The notes under the pieces were generated by a model. The model did not search any database. It saw nothing but the letters and a program-made list of their open reading frames with translations, and had not been told where the DNA came from. Positions 25,690 through 35,690 of a stretch of DNA of 64,000 nucleotides are shown piece by piece. Both the position numbers and the translations under genes were made by a program. Source of the DNA: Datisca glomerata (Eukaryota; Streptophyta; Magnoliopsida; Cucurbitales; Datiscaceae); contig QANY01007891.1 in NCBI GenBank assembly GCA_003255025.1, forward strand, positions 2,076,558-2,140,557. The letters are read 5' to 3'. Position 1 is the stretch's first letter; each line of letters begins with the position of its first letter.

Positions 25690-25950
25690 TGCCGACGGTT
25701 ATATTAAAAATACCGGGACAAAACCACTATATTGCGACGGTTCTAATAAAACATCGTAATAGTATTACTTAATCCATCTCTACTACGACGATTAAGTTTA
25801 ACTGTCGTACTAGGTAGTTTTTCGCGACGGTTCTTTGTAAACCGTCGCAATATATAAGTATATAGCTACGGTCACTCAAACTGTTGCAATAGATCTCTAT
25901 GTTCATATTTTTGCTACGGTTGATGTAACCGTCGCGATATAACCGTCGCA
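25690..25950. repeat. Right subterminal repeats of CACTA C
   Basis: The same words recur near the right end (for example TTGCGACGGTTCTAATAAAA near 25733, GTTTTTCGCGACGGTTCTTT near 25818, ACCGTCGCGATATAACCGTC near 25928), spaced 30-60 bases apart. Confidence 0.85.
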
Positions 25951-25975
25951 ACAGGTCAATTTTCTTGTAGTGATA

Positions 25976-26091
25976 TATTCATTTTTTTATTCGGCTCTTC
26001 TCATCCTTCCATCTTGCATTTAAGGATGTCAAAATATATGCTTTATAACATTCTTCTACGGCATTTTTTACTACAAAAGATATGTAATTAA

Positions 26092-26155
<64 letters not shown>

Positions 26156-26610
26156 ATATGAACATACAAGCAACTAAACCTTCACTACTTCCCACGCTTG
26201 ATCTTCATGATACCGCGACACATCTCCAATCATATTGAATGGGTAAAATATTATGTCATCTAGCAATGGTTCCACAAAGGTTGCAAACTATCCTTTATTA
26301 GCACCGATGACCTGACCTTAGGCATTGAAAGCCGCAAGTATTCTATCCTCTCCTGATTTGACCCACGTACCCCGCTTAGATGATTCTATTTAACAAAATA
26401 TTGAATAACATTATGATAATTAAATGAAACACTATTTTATTATCTCAATTAACTTGAATAAGAGCGAACAAAACCTTCCGTTTCCATATTCATATTATGA
26501 TACAGATTTGATCCTCCAGACTCGGTAGGAGAGTCAATATCCAATCGAGTATCTGAACGTGATGATTGACATCTCGACGAGGTCATGGTGTAATCCTGCA
26601 CATGTTAATC
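25976..26610 (-). pseudogene. Transposase_24-like gene of CACTA B, N-terminal half
   Basis: The minus strand starts at about 26590 with MTSSRCQSSRSDTRLDIDSP and MNMETEGFVRSYS, then SSKRGTWVKSGEDRILAAFN and GQVIGANKG near 26300-26390, DIIFYPFN and DQAWEVVK near 26180-26280, and NARWKDEKSRIKK at 25985-26020, just beside element C. The order agrees with the PF03004 family. A stop after AAFNA and another in the K-rich end show decay. A TG microsatellite (26103-26150) lies within the gene, probably in an intron. The matching downstream part lies across element C at 22960-23880. Confidence 0.72.
26103..26150. repeat. TG dinucleotide microsatellite, 24 units
   Basis: An uninterrupted TG tract of 48 bases, flanked by short TATA runs. 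Confidence 0.95.
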
Positions 26611-26659
26611 ATTTGTCTTAGAAAATATTTTTTAACTAAAAAAACATAAAAAGATACCT

Positions 26660-27300
26660 GTTTATGAAACATTCAATCACATTATTCAGAAAAGTTGTTA
26701 TCATGATCACTGTTATAATCATATGCCATGTCTTCAAAAGTCAAACCATCAACATCTTCTAGACTTTCTCCGTTGAGAACTTCGTCGTTATGATGGATTC
26801 CGATGTCGCTTTCCAGCTCTAGTACTCCCATGTCATACAAATCTCTAGGCTTTGTATGGACAACTACATGCCAGTCTTTATCCTTTGGATCATCAACATA
26901 ATATACTAAATGTGCTTGGGATGCAAAGATAAATGACTCGTTCTTCAAATTCTCTCCGGTATGGGTCATTAACAAGTGTAAACTCATATCAATCAGTCTT
27001 TACTCCAATACCTTTAATAGGGTCAATCCAATCACATTTGAATAAAATCACTATGAATTTTTCATAATAATTCATCTCAATGATATCTTTAAGAATTCCA
27101 TAATAAGCCATCTTTCTATCTCATATATTTGCATAACTTGCTATCTCTAATGTTACCATGACTCCATTATTTTAAGACTTACGAAGACTATCACTTTCCT
27201 TTGTACAAAAAATAAATCCATTAACATTGTATCCATCATACTTCTTCACCACAATATTTGGATCTTGAGCTAACCATCTCAACTATTCTGACGCATTATT
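26660..27300 (-). pseudogene. CACTA B transposase C-terminal (DUF4216) remnant
   Basis: The minus strand shows QDPNIVVKKYDGYNVNGFIF near 27220, ILKDIIEMNYYEKFIVILFK and CDWIDP near 27020-27090, then after a frameshift NESFIFASQAHLVYYVDD and DWHVVVHTKPRDLYDMG at 26682-26987, and an acidic tail. This is DUF4216 and its approach, from the C-terminus of TNP2-type transposases that cut CACTA termini. Only about 0.6 kb remains upstream before the element's GA-rich 5' region, too short for the catalytic domain, so the gene is a 3' remnant. Confidence 0.8.
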
Positions 27301-27799
27301 TCCCATTTTAGTTATCTATTCATAAAAACAGTATTCAACGAGCTCTATTTTTTTAATAAAAGCTATGATTTATGTAGATAAACAGAAAGTTTTTCTAGTA
27401 ATTAGGTATGAATACCTTGGTAGAGGGAGCAGTGTAGGGGATCTAGGACACCTTCAGACGAGCTCGACTATGACTGATTTCTGATTTATGTTGTCGATTT
27501 CCACTAGCTGTAGAGCTCAGTTATGGATGATTTGAAGATTAACCAAGATTGCCAAGCGGTAGGGAAGACCACTCGCGCTCGAGTTTAGGGAAATAGAGAG
27601 AAATTGATTTGTTTCTAAAAGAAGAGGGAGATGCCAGAGTGTGAGAACCTACAACAGAGCGCTCACGACCATGAGTGTGAAGAAGCGCGTTGGTTCACTG
27701 CTGCGCGAAGAAGGGGAAGGGTAGGAGGAGCAGAAGCTTGTCGCAGGGAAAATGGGGAAGAAATAAAAGCGCGGGTTGTTAAAATTCATTTAGGGTTTT

Positions 27800-28180
27800 T
27801 CTATTGCTACGATTTTTAAAACCGTAGCAATAGATCCTATCCCGATGGTTCATCTGAACCGTCGGCAAAAAATGATCAAGTCTCATACAAATGCGATGGT
27901 TTGGTAGAACCGTCATAAAAAAAAGGCCCAACAAGCACATGTATCCCGGCGGTTCAGTTGAACCGTCAACAAAAACTCTCGAGTTTCTCACAATTTATCT
28001 GTAAAAAAGTTTTATTCCCGAAGGTTTATAGGAACCGTCGGCCTATCATAACCAATTATGATGGTTTACGTAAAACCGTCAGAATATATCACACATTTGG
28101 CACAGTTAAATAAACCGTCGCAATTACTTCTCATTTTAAATAATTAACGATGGTTAAACAAACCGTCACAGTATTAAGTT
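27800..28180. repeat. Right subterminal repeats of CACTA B
   Basis: Words such as ACCGTAGCAATAG, GATGGTTCATCTGAACCGTC, GGCGGTTCAGTTGAACCGTC and ATGGTTTACGTAAAACCGTC form repeated imperfect palindromes every 30-60 bases up to the terminus. The series matches element D at 41660-42040 nearly unit by unit. Confidence 0.85.
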
Positions 28181-28444
28181 TTTCTTGTAGTGAGAGACGC
28201 AAAGAGTAAAGTCATATTTAAAGCATTACAAATTGCATAAACTCAAGCACGATACATGCACAAAACAAAGAGTAAAGTCATGTTTACTTAATTACTACAA
28301 GTAATAAATCCACCAATATTTGGTTACATCATAAACAACTTATATAGTCTATAAGATGCAAATTTACAAGTGGAATTTTGGAGTATGAGTGGATTATAAT
28401 TTAAATACTACTCACCCATAATGGAGTATGAAGAAAGGCTGAGA

Positions 28445-28511
28445 ATCGAGCTAAGAGGGGATCACCCAGAGATCGAGCTAAGAGGGGATCGCCCAGAGAT
28501 CGAGCTAAGAG
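28445..28511. repeat. 27-bp tandem repeat in the 5' region of CACTA A
   Basis: The word ATCGAGCTAAGAGGGGATC followed by (A/G)CCCAGAG repeats with a period of 27 bp (starts 28445, 28472, 28499), about two and a half copies. Related GATCGAGCTGAGAG words continue to 28665. A run of 13 G lies at 28690-28702. Confidence 0.8.
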
Positions 28512-28739
28512 AATGATTAAGCGAGGCGATGCAAATGGAGAGAGAGAGCTGAGATAGGGCTGATTTGCTATGAAGATCAAGCTGCGAGAGGCTGAGAGAG
28601 GCACTGATTAACTATAGAGACCGAGTTAAGAGAGGGTTGTCCGGAGATCGAGCTGAGAGAGGGTGTGAGAGAGGCTCCGCATATGGAGAGGGGGGGGGGG
28701 GGAGTTCAGAGAAAAAAATGGAGTGTCGTGTAAAAGGGG

Positions 28740-28994
28740 AAGTGATGCATTACGTTAGATTGTTACGACAATTTATTTAACCGACACAACTAGTTCACTC
28801 TGTTACGGCGATTTAGGCAGAACCATCACAATTGTTCATTTTGTTGGGAAGGTTCTTTCTAACCGTCGTAGTTCGCCGATATATTGTGGCAATTGTCTAA
28901 ACTGTCACTCAAAATTTACATTTTAATATTATTGACATGGTTAGTACAACCGTCCCAATATCACCACCACGATTGATTACTTTTCTTTGTAGTG
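28740..28994. repeat. Right subterminal repeats of CACTA A
   Basis: Mutated copies of the ACGGTT/AACCGTCG words (for example TTCTAACCGTCGTAGTTCGC near 28856, TTAGTACAACCGTCCCAATA near 28940) lead up to the terminus TTTCTTTGTAGTG. They are more decayed than those of B and C, as expected for the oldest element of the nest. Confidence 0.75.
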
Positions 28995-31100
28995 AAACTC
29001 TATAAATAAAACTAAAATACCGGCTAGTTCATATATGCATGATTTGTGAACTTGAGCGTTTTATGATTCAAGCACAACTATGTAGCTGCGTTACTTTTCA
29101 TATCGTTACATACCGCACATGTGTACATACATAAATAGATGTTGTAATAAACTGATTTGAATTATTGATAAACACCAATAAAAAGATTAGTTATATCTCA
29201 CATTTAAACAAAGTCTTTAATATGAAATTGCTATAGTTAATTTTAAGATGAAGAATCAAATTCTCCATGTACTTCCCATTACTTACAAGTGGTCCCCGAA
29301 GTTTAGTGAAGAAATTAATCATACTAGAACAACTCTCCAACACCCTAAAGGACGGAAAGCATCAGGGAAAAGTTTATATCAGATTGGTACCAAATGTTTA
29401 GAAATTTTTTTAGCATAAAACAAGATTTATAATCAATGTAATTGATTTCTAATAAAATGTTTATAGAGGTTAATAAGAATAGTAAATTTATCGAGAAATG
29501 TGAAACTGATTCAGCAATCCAATTACTATAGTCCAACTTGCTTCTAGCTGCTAATTTGAGACGACAGTCTTATTATGAGGATCTTGCTTGTTTAATTTTG
29601 TGAAATATAGGACCATTTTCACAGTGGGAGACATTTGAAAAAATATTTGACAAAATTTACCGGCTAGGAAGATGTATATAGAAAATTATAATTAATCTTA
29701 AATTAATCAAGGTTTTGATAAATATAAAGATATTTGAATAATATTAAGACTAATTGTCAATATCACCTGAATAATCAACATTTGTCACGAATGAAATGAT
29801 CACATGTTGTGAACTTCAGTTCTATTACTAAATAGATCAGATAGACCTGATCAAAATTCATATATGTATTAGGTGGGTAGACTATTTTTTTCCTTTTTTA
29901 AGGCATGCAGGTGGTATAGAGTTAGTCAATGGTTAATATGAGTAATTAATTATAATTATTATTATAATTAATATCACGTTTACCATATTCTATTAGTTGT
30001 TGCAGTAACAATTGCTGTACGAAAGGACCTATAATTGGAAGTCCGACTCTAATTCGAAGACCTATAATTAAGTACCTTGAGCATTTTATTTTAATAAATT
30101 AATTAGTAATATTTTATTCAAATTAATAAAAAAATATTTCATGTTTGTTCCATCAATTCCTCTTGAGGACTGAGGTCCACAATCTTATTGAAATATAATT
30201 ATCGTTTTTCTTTATCTAGTATGTAATTATAGAAATTCAAATAATGGACGATTTTTAGAGTAGGGACGAATTGAAGGATTAAGAAAGCAGTAGTATCAGG
30301 GGGAACTCACATGAAGGTGTCAGATTCACCTAGGAGTGTGTTGAGTAAATGTTATTAGGACCTCATATTTCATAAATGTAGCCGTTATTTAGGACTCTGA
30401 CTCAAACATGGGATGGAATTGGTTTGTGTTTAGGTGAGCGAGGGACCATTCTTGTGTCTGTTTTTAGACACCAAGACCTTGTTTGATTATTATTATTGGA
30501 CAATGATTGAATAATATTATTTTAATATTAACTCGTGTTTGGCGTGATAATCTACCTGAATTATTTAATATGACCGGATTAAATAGTGTTAAAATTATGT
30601 TTATAAAATATAGTGCAATAACTATTTATGAGTATTTTTTTACATTTATGTATTACTGAATTTTATGAATAAATGAAAGTTTTCTTTAATTAAAATGTGT
30701 TTATAATTTACTTAAATCCTGAAACTATTATCAATGTAAGAAAAGTAAAGACTGAACAGTCTTTCAGTCGAACTCTTTTAAGATAGTTCAACATATTATT
30801 CGTAGTTTTAAGATCGACTGGACAATCGAGTCTAATTATGATTGTTTGGTTGAACTAAAAGATGCCCATGGGAGTGGAGACTATAGTGTTGATCTAGACA
30901 TGTTATGAAACATGTTGAATAGACCAGTAACAAACTAGTTTAGAGCAAAGCCGTTTATCTAGCTCTAAATCTAATTGTTACACCTTAAAGGTATTTTTGT
31001 AATTATTTTAATCCTGAGGTCAATACAAAACTTGACTTAGTTACTTGCGATCTTTGATATGCCAAAGGAGTGAGTTCGAATTGCCGGACAATACCTCAGC
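28995..31100. other. AT-rich spacer between CACTA A and a copia LTR
   Basis: No gene, RNA or bounded repeat was recognised. The sequence is AT-rich with homopolymer and short palindromic AT stretches (for example around 29940-29980). Confidence 0.5.
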
Positions 31101-32399
31101 TGTTAGGATCGTGATTTAACTATGTTGGAGTTGCGTGATTCAGGAATATAAAATTCGTCACGAGATTGCGAAAACAACAATACTATCTTATGATTTATTG
31201 ATGAGTGTGTGAAATAAATCATTGAATAAGATATGGTGAACTGTACCAGACATTTCACTGTTATGTCATTGTTATTCACAATTAATAAATGAATTAAGAA
31301 AATAATAACTAAAGAGGTAAAATGATAATTTTGCATCCCATTCTTTCTACTGGACCGTGAAATGAAAATGTTTATTTGCACCAACAAAAAATGTAACGCG
31401 CGTGAAACGATAGTTGATTCGGCATCAGACCTATAGTGGAGTCGTACGATGTTGAGATTAAATATGTCAGGAATTTACAGAGATAAATTAGTCGAATATT
31501 TGAATCTCATAACTTTATTCATGTGGGTCCATTCGGTCTCAGGAGTAGCTCATAAGTACATGAATGAGAAACAACGTCAATTAGACCAACAACGTGATTT
31601 GGACCAATGTACAATTCTTGAACCTATATGTGATGAGTGTCATCACTAAATTAGTGAAAATCAAAATTAATATTTAAATTAATCAATTTATTAATTTTTT
31701 AATCATTGAATAATTAAGAAATAAAAAAAATTAATTAATTAATTGATAGAGATCAATTTAATTTATCAATTGAAATTGATGAACTTTGACACAGTCTTGG
31801 CTCTAGGAGAGTTGTAAAAATCACAGATAGCAGTGCACAGGGAGATGAATTTCGGCAATTATTGAAATTGATGAACTTTATCATATAGGGGTATATGTAT
31901 AAATTCTATAATTATTATATAAGGGATTGCATCAGTGTTGCATCCATAACCCTAATCATAGTGTGTGATTATTCAGAGTAGAAAATAGTTTCTCTCCCCT
32001 CCCCCTTACAGTTGCCGCCGAAAACTATCAAAGGAGGAAGAAAATTTATTTTTTCTTCCTCAGTTGTTTAAAGAGCCCACACTCTATTCCTAACAATATC
32101 CTTGCGAGATATACTTTTGAATCCTACGGGTGGTTGTTGGTGTGAAGATCAATTGGAATTTTGCTAATCTCAAGAACGAAGAACGCAAGAAAAATAATTG
32201 GATCCCACCAAATCAAAATTTCTCCAATACAAGAAAATGTATAAATTATTTCTATCTTTTGTCATTACGTTTATATGAATACGTATGTTTGTTAAGTGTT
32301 TTATATTTAATTTGATTAAATATTTATTTTTAAATTTTTTTATATTCTGCTCATGAACTGTGCGTGGTTCATGTTTTAAATCTAAAACTCGATCCAACA
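31101..32399 (+). repeat. Copia-type LTR of a truncated element
   Basis: A segment starting TGTTAGGATCG and ending GATCCAACA has the TG...CA ends and the short inverted terminal match TGTTrGG/CCAACA of copia LTRs. It is followed directly by a tRNA-Met primer site, which makes it a plus-strand 5' LTR, 1299 bp long. No partner LTR and no gag-pol follow in the window, so the element has lost its body, probably before CACTA D arrived to its right. Confidence 0.72.
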
Positions 32400-32400
32400 A

Positions 32401-32413
32401 TGGGTATCAGAGC
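32401..32413 (+). other. tRNA-Met primer-binding site
   Basis: TGGGTATCAGAGC directly follows the LTR end. It differs from the canonical TGGTATCAGAGCC by one inserted G. Confidence 0.8.
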
Positions 32414-33083
32414 CTAAGGTTCTAGATTATGCATATTATGTGATTAAACGTATGTATGGATGAATATTGTGATATTGACATATTTTTGTATGGTAGATTC
32501 AAAGCATGTTTAAATGTGTTTTATGAATGAATTCTGATCGATTGGATCTAGGTGTTACTTTTCAAATTTAGAATTGATGTACGCCGAAATTGAGGCATAG
32601 GATTTTATGTAATTTAATTTTGTAAGAGTTGTATTGTTAATTTCATGTAAATCCATTGCGAACGCGTTTCGATCGTCCGTCGCCCGCTCCACGTCACACG
32701 CCTTGCCGTCCGCTCCACCCCACAATGCTCGCTATCATGTTGTCCATGTCCGCCATTGGTGGTGGTGGTCGGGCACCTTGTAATTGCCAGGGTATGTGGC
32801 TTAGATGCCCTAATACCATGTTGCCTTATCCCTGTGATGCTTCGCGAAAACCCTTACCATATCTTTTATCTTTTAAATGTGGCTCTGATGCCCTAATACC
32901 GCGTTCACATATTTATTCAATATTCACATTTTATTTAATAATAAATTATATTTATTAATATTATGAAATGTAATGTCTACTTGGAAATATGAAATATTTT
33001 TTGTGATCTGAAATATAAAATAACATGTAGCTCTAGGAATAAATGATGAAAGATAGTTTTACAATTTAGTACCATCAGGGTAG
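32414..33083 (+). other. Leader remnant with a doubled antisense primer-site-like word
   Basis: The sequence after the primer site is AT-rich to 32640, then a GC-richer stretch with CGTCCGTCGCCCGCTCC-like words. The words GGCTTAGATGCCCTAATACC (32798) and GGCTCTGATGCCCTAATACC (32881) are two copies, 83 bp apart, of a sequence resembling the complement of a tRNA-Met primer site. No coding domain follows. Confidence 0.45.
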
Positions 33084-33104
33084 CACTGCAAGAAAATCCG
33101 TCTA

Positions 33105-33460
33105 TGGTGACGGTCATTAGAGTCTACGGTGATGGTTTATAATCGTCTGAATAGATATGACGACGGTTGGAGAATCGTATGGATCACTGCCGTCGGGATT
33201 GAATCATTGACGATTTTGACAATCGTCGGAAGAACGTCGCGACAGAGTCTCTAAAGCGATAGTTATTATGTAATTTGTAATGGTTTGAAACCGTCGCTAA
33301 ATAGAACCTACCGCGATGATTTTTGGCAACGGTTCTAAAACTGTTGCAATTTATAAATAACGACGATTATATAACCGTCGCTAAAGAGGGAGTCTTACAG
33401 TGACGACTCTAAAACCGTCGCTAATTTATCCTCGACCAATCTTTTACGACATTTCTTAAA
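33105..33460. repeat. Left subterminal repeats of CACTA D
   Basis: Repeated words such as ATGACGACGGTTGGAGAATC, AATGGTTTGAAACCGTCGCT and GACGATTATATAACCGTCGC match the array of B at 22370-22680 almost in step, with point changes. Confidence 0.85.
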
Positions 33461-33699
33461 CTGTTGAAAAAAATACTGCTTTCACAGACTCCTTCCTATT
33501 TCTGCTTATTCCAAAAAATTCCTGCATATTAACACAATTTTAATAGGGTATATATTTTCACAATAGTCAGAGCAGTATTATTCTATATATTTACAGAGCG
33601 CATAATTATAAAGAATTAAATCATTAATTAGATATCTAAACTATAATAGATTATCAATACAAATTATCCAATGAGCTCAGTAAACATGTAATAACTATT

Positions 33700-34285
33700 T
33701 AAAATCTTGGTATTAATATTACAACTTATACTTACTGTAACGTTTGTAGTCTCTTCATTTACATAAGTTCCATCTTTTCGTTCATGTGAGGCTACAAATA
33801 GCTCAATTCTTGAGAGCTCCCTTTGAAGCTCTTCTGTGTATAAAATGAGAACATATGATTAAATATACTTAAAATAAAACTGATTAAAACAATTATAAAG
33901 TTTAAAATTTATCATTTCTGCTCTTTTCATTGGTATACTAGTACGTCCCAATGTGTGAGGGTGTTTTATTTTCCTCCGTGATCTTCTGTTAATTACAGCT
34001 TGCTTCTATATTTATGAAAAATAAATAAAAGTTAATTTATTTCACATACAATTAATCATAGATGTATAGTAAAAAAATATTGAATAACATTATGATAATT
34101 AAATGAAACACTATTTTATTATCTCAATTAACTTGAATAAGAGTGAACAAACCTTCTGTTTCCATATTATAATCACAATGTGGATTTGATCATCCAGATT
34201 CGGTGGGAGAGTCAATATCCAATCGAGTATTTAACGTGATGATTGACGTCTCCAATGAGGTCATGATGTAATCTTGCACATGTCA
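33700..34285 (-). pseudogene. Transposase_24-like gene remnant of CACTA D
   Basis: Minus-strand sequence at 33730-33850 aligns with the ELFVASHEREDGTYV block of B (23460-23580), and 34076-34282 with B's N-terminal start block (26395-26610). The middle of the gene present in B is missing here, an internal deletion joining sequence near B 23820 to B 26390. The LTR element begins only a few bases upstream of the start region. Confidence 0.68.
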
Positions 34286-34287
34286 AT

Positions 34288-34828
34288 TGAACATGAATAA
34301 TTTCACATGACTTGTGATAAGATCTAGATCGAAGACTTCATCGACGAGAAGATAGAGCGAGAACCAACCAATAAGATGAAAGTATATAAATTGCTGATGT
34401 GGCAATCCAAAGAGAAGCTAATCAAGACCATTGGATTGATCAGATGACAGTACATGGATTGCTAGACTCACTTGGTTGTTATTGTTTATAAGCTAGATCT
34501 CAGGGAATAATCTGTTGATCCTATTTTCATATAGAACAAGATAAGCTGTATCAGATTCTATGTAACCGATTGAAGGCCTATAAATAGAGGCAATATGCAA
34601 CTCCAAACGGAGGACAACAACTCTCAACACTCATTAGCCTTGTAAACCCCTTTCTCCATAATGAAATACTATCAAAATCTCCCTGTGATTCTTCTTCCCT
34701 TTAATGATTTTCCATGTAAATCATGGTGTCATTATTTTCTCTCTCTAAATTATTGTCTTGATTTTCAAATTATGATGTAAGAAATTCACGAACGATTCTC
34801 AAAGATGGTGGATTTTTTTTCCTTTACA
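34288..34828 (+). repeat. 5' LTR of the non-coding LTR element
   Basis: It starts TGAACATGAATAATTT and ends TCCTTTACA. It contains a promoter-like GGCCTATAAATAGAGGC near 34575, and CTTGTAAAC plus AATGAAATAC words downstream, like a TATA box followed by a transcript start and polyadenylation region. It aligns with 39581-40098. Confidence 0.85.
34574..34590 (+). promoter_or_regulatory. TATA-box region of the 5' LTR
   Basis: CCTATAAATAGAGG gives a plant-type TATA box in the middle of the LTR, conserved in the second LTR near 39857. Confidence 0.6.
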
Positions 34829-34830
34829 TT

Positions 34831-34850
34831 TGGTGCTCTCGTTGAGAGCG
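34831..34850 (+). other. Primer-binding-site candidate
   Basis: TGGTGCTCTCGTTGAGAGCG begins two bases after the LTR, where the primer site should start with TGG. It is not the tRNA-Met site used by the copia elements here. The sequence CTCTCGTTGAGAG is itself a small hairpin. The matching tRNA was not determined. Confidence 0.5.
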
Positions 34851-35270
34851 AGAGAAAAACTCAAGAACTCCCTTCCCAAAATGCTCAAAATTAAATCAAA
34901 CGCCCTCCTCAACAACTGAAGCGGAAGTGGAAACGAAAGAAATAGTGGAAATGGAAGCCGAATTGAAAAAGCCAGCAGTACAGAAACTCAAAACAGAAGC
35001 AGAAATGAAAATGACTACAAAACCAAAAACGGAAGCGAAGAGCAGTAAACTCATTCATATTCGTTTCAAATTTTCTTTTGTACAATTATTATTTATAAAA
35101 AATTATTAACTCTATTCATGGAATCGAATCTCGAAAATTGTGGTAATGGTTGTGCCGTCATCACCAACTGCCAGGGGAAGCTTCAAGCAAAAAAAATCAG
35201 AGCAGATATTAAAAGTTGAGCTCAAAAAGCAAAGATAAAAAAAATGCAGAAAGGTCATATCAAAAAACTA

Positions 35271-35690
35271 TGAAAGCTCAGAGAGCTCAGAACAGAAGAT
35301 CTCAGAAAGCTCATATCAGAAAAGCTAGAGAGCTCAGATCTGGAAAGCTCAGAAAGTTCAGACCAGAAAAGTGTAGAGAGCTTAGATAAGGAGATCTCAG
35401 AAATCCCAAATCAGAAAAGCTCAAAGAGTTCAGAACAGAAAAGCTCAGAAAGCTCAGATCAGAAAAGTTTTGAAAGCTCAGATCAGAAAAGCTCAGATCA
35501 GAAGAGCTCAGATTAGAAAAACTCTGAAAGCTCAGACCAGAAGAGCCCAAAGAGCTCAGGCCAGACAAGCTCATAAATCTCAAAGTAGAATAGTTCATAA
35601 AGTTCAGAATAGAAGAGCTTAGAAAGCGCGGAACATAAGAACTCATCAAGCTCAGATTAGATCAGCTCAGAAAACTCAGATCAGAAAAGT
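35271..35690 (+). repeat. Tandem array 1: AGCTCAGA-type short repeats
   Basis: Degenerate units of about 15-30 bases built from AGCTCAGATCAGAAA and AGCTCAGAAAG. On the plus strand the longest matching phase reads Ser-Ser-Asp-Gln-Lys repeats, broken by stops. On the minus strand it is open for 112 codons as Ser/Phe/Leu-rich repeats (DLSFQNFSDLSFLSFS-like), which is most likely a by-product. Confidence 0.8.

Larger units (their letters stand above)
23924..25972. mobile_element. CACTA transposon C, innermost, non-autonomous
   Basis: The left terminus is CATTACAAGAAATC at 23924 and the right ends ATTTTCTTGTAGTG at 25972. The flanking triplets are ATA on both sides (23921-23923 and 25973-25975). 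Strong subterminal repeats (CGACGGTT and AACCGTCGC words) occupy 23940-24235 and 25690-25950. The interior, about 24240-25680, shows no transposase domain. It has a GA-rich right part (25380-25680) like the 5' regions of A and B, and otherwise unrecognised sequence. At 2049 bp it must depend on a transposase supplied elsewhere. It inserted in the Transposase_24 gene of B. Confidence 0.9.
22348..28192 (-). mobile_element. CACTA transposon B, nested in A
   Basis: The left terminus is CACCACAAGAAAAT at 22348 and the right terminus ends TTTTTCTTGTAGTG at 28192. The flanking triplets are AGA on both sides (22345-22347 and 28193-28195). Subterminal GACGGTT / AACCGTC repeats fill about 22370-22680 and 27800-28180. 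The minus strand holds remnants of a TNP2-type transposase C-terminus and of a Transposase_24 gene, the latter split by element C. Element D (33084-42054) has the same ends and interior and belongs to the same family. The transposase catalytic core is missing. Confidence 0.9.
19747..28994 (-). mobile_element. CACTA (En/Spm) transposon A, outermost of a triple nest
   Basis: The left terminus reads TGCTACAAGAAAAC (a CACTACAAGAAAA end with two substitutions) and the right terminus ends TTTCTTTGTAGTG. The bases just outside are AAA on both sides (19744-19746 and 28995-28997), the 3-bp target duplication expected for CACTA. Both ends carry arrays of short subterminal repeats of the type GCGACGGTT / AACCGTCGC. 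Its own sequence is 19747-22347 and 28196-28994; the middle is element B plus one copy of B's target site. Remnants of its minus-strand transposase genes are still visible. The catalytic core of the transposase is not recognisable. Confidence 0.88.

Noticed and set aside
25979..26173. Minus-strand open frame with a His-Thr repeat
   Set aside because: It runs through the TG tract at 26103-26150. Only its final codons (NARWKDEKSRIKK) belong to a real element gene, which is described separately.
28690..28702. Run of 13 G as a G-quadruplex
   Set aside because: A single homopolymer run in a GA-rich region. There are no further G-runs at regular spacing to support a defined quadruplex.
30471..30640. 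Possible miniature inverted-repeat element (CTTGTTTGATTATT...)
   Set aside because: Terminal inverted repeats and a target duplication could not be matched by eye, and a similar word near 42160 is too short to prove a family.
35311..35649. 112-codon Ser/Phe/Leu-rich minus-strand open frame
   Set aside because: It is the reverse reading of a short-period tandem array. No conserved domain and no start context, so it is not called a gene.
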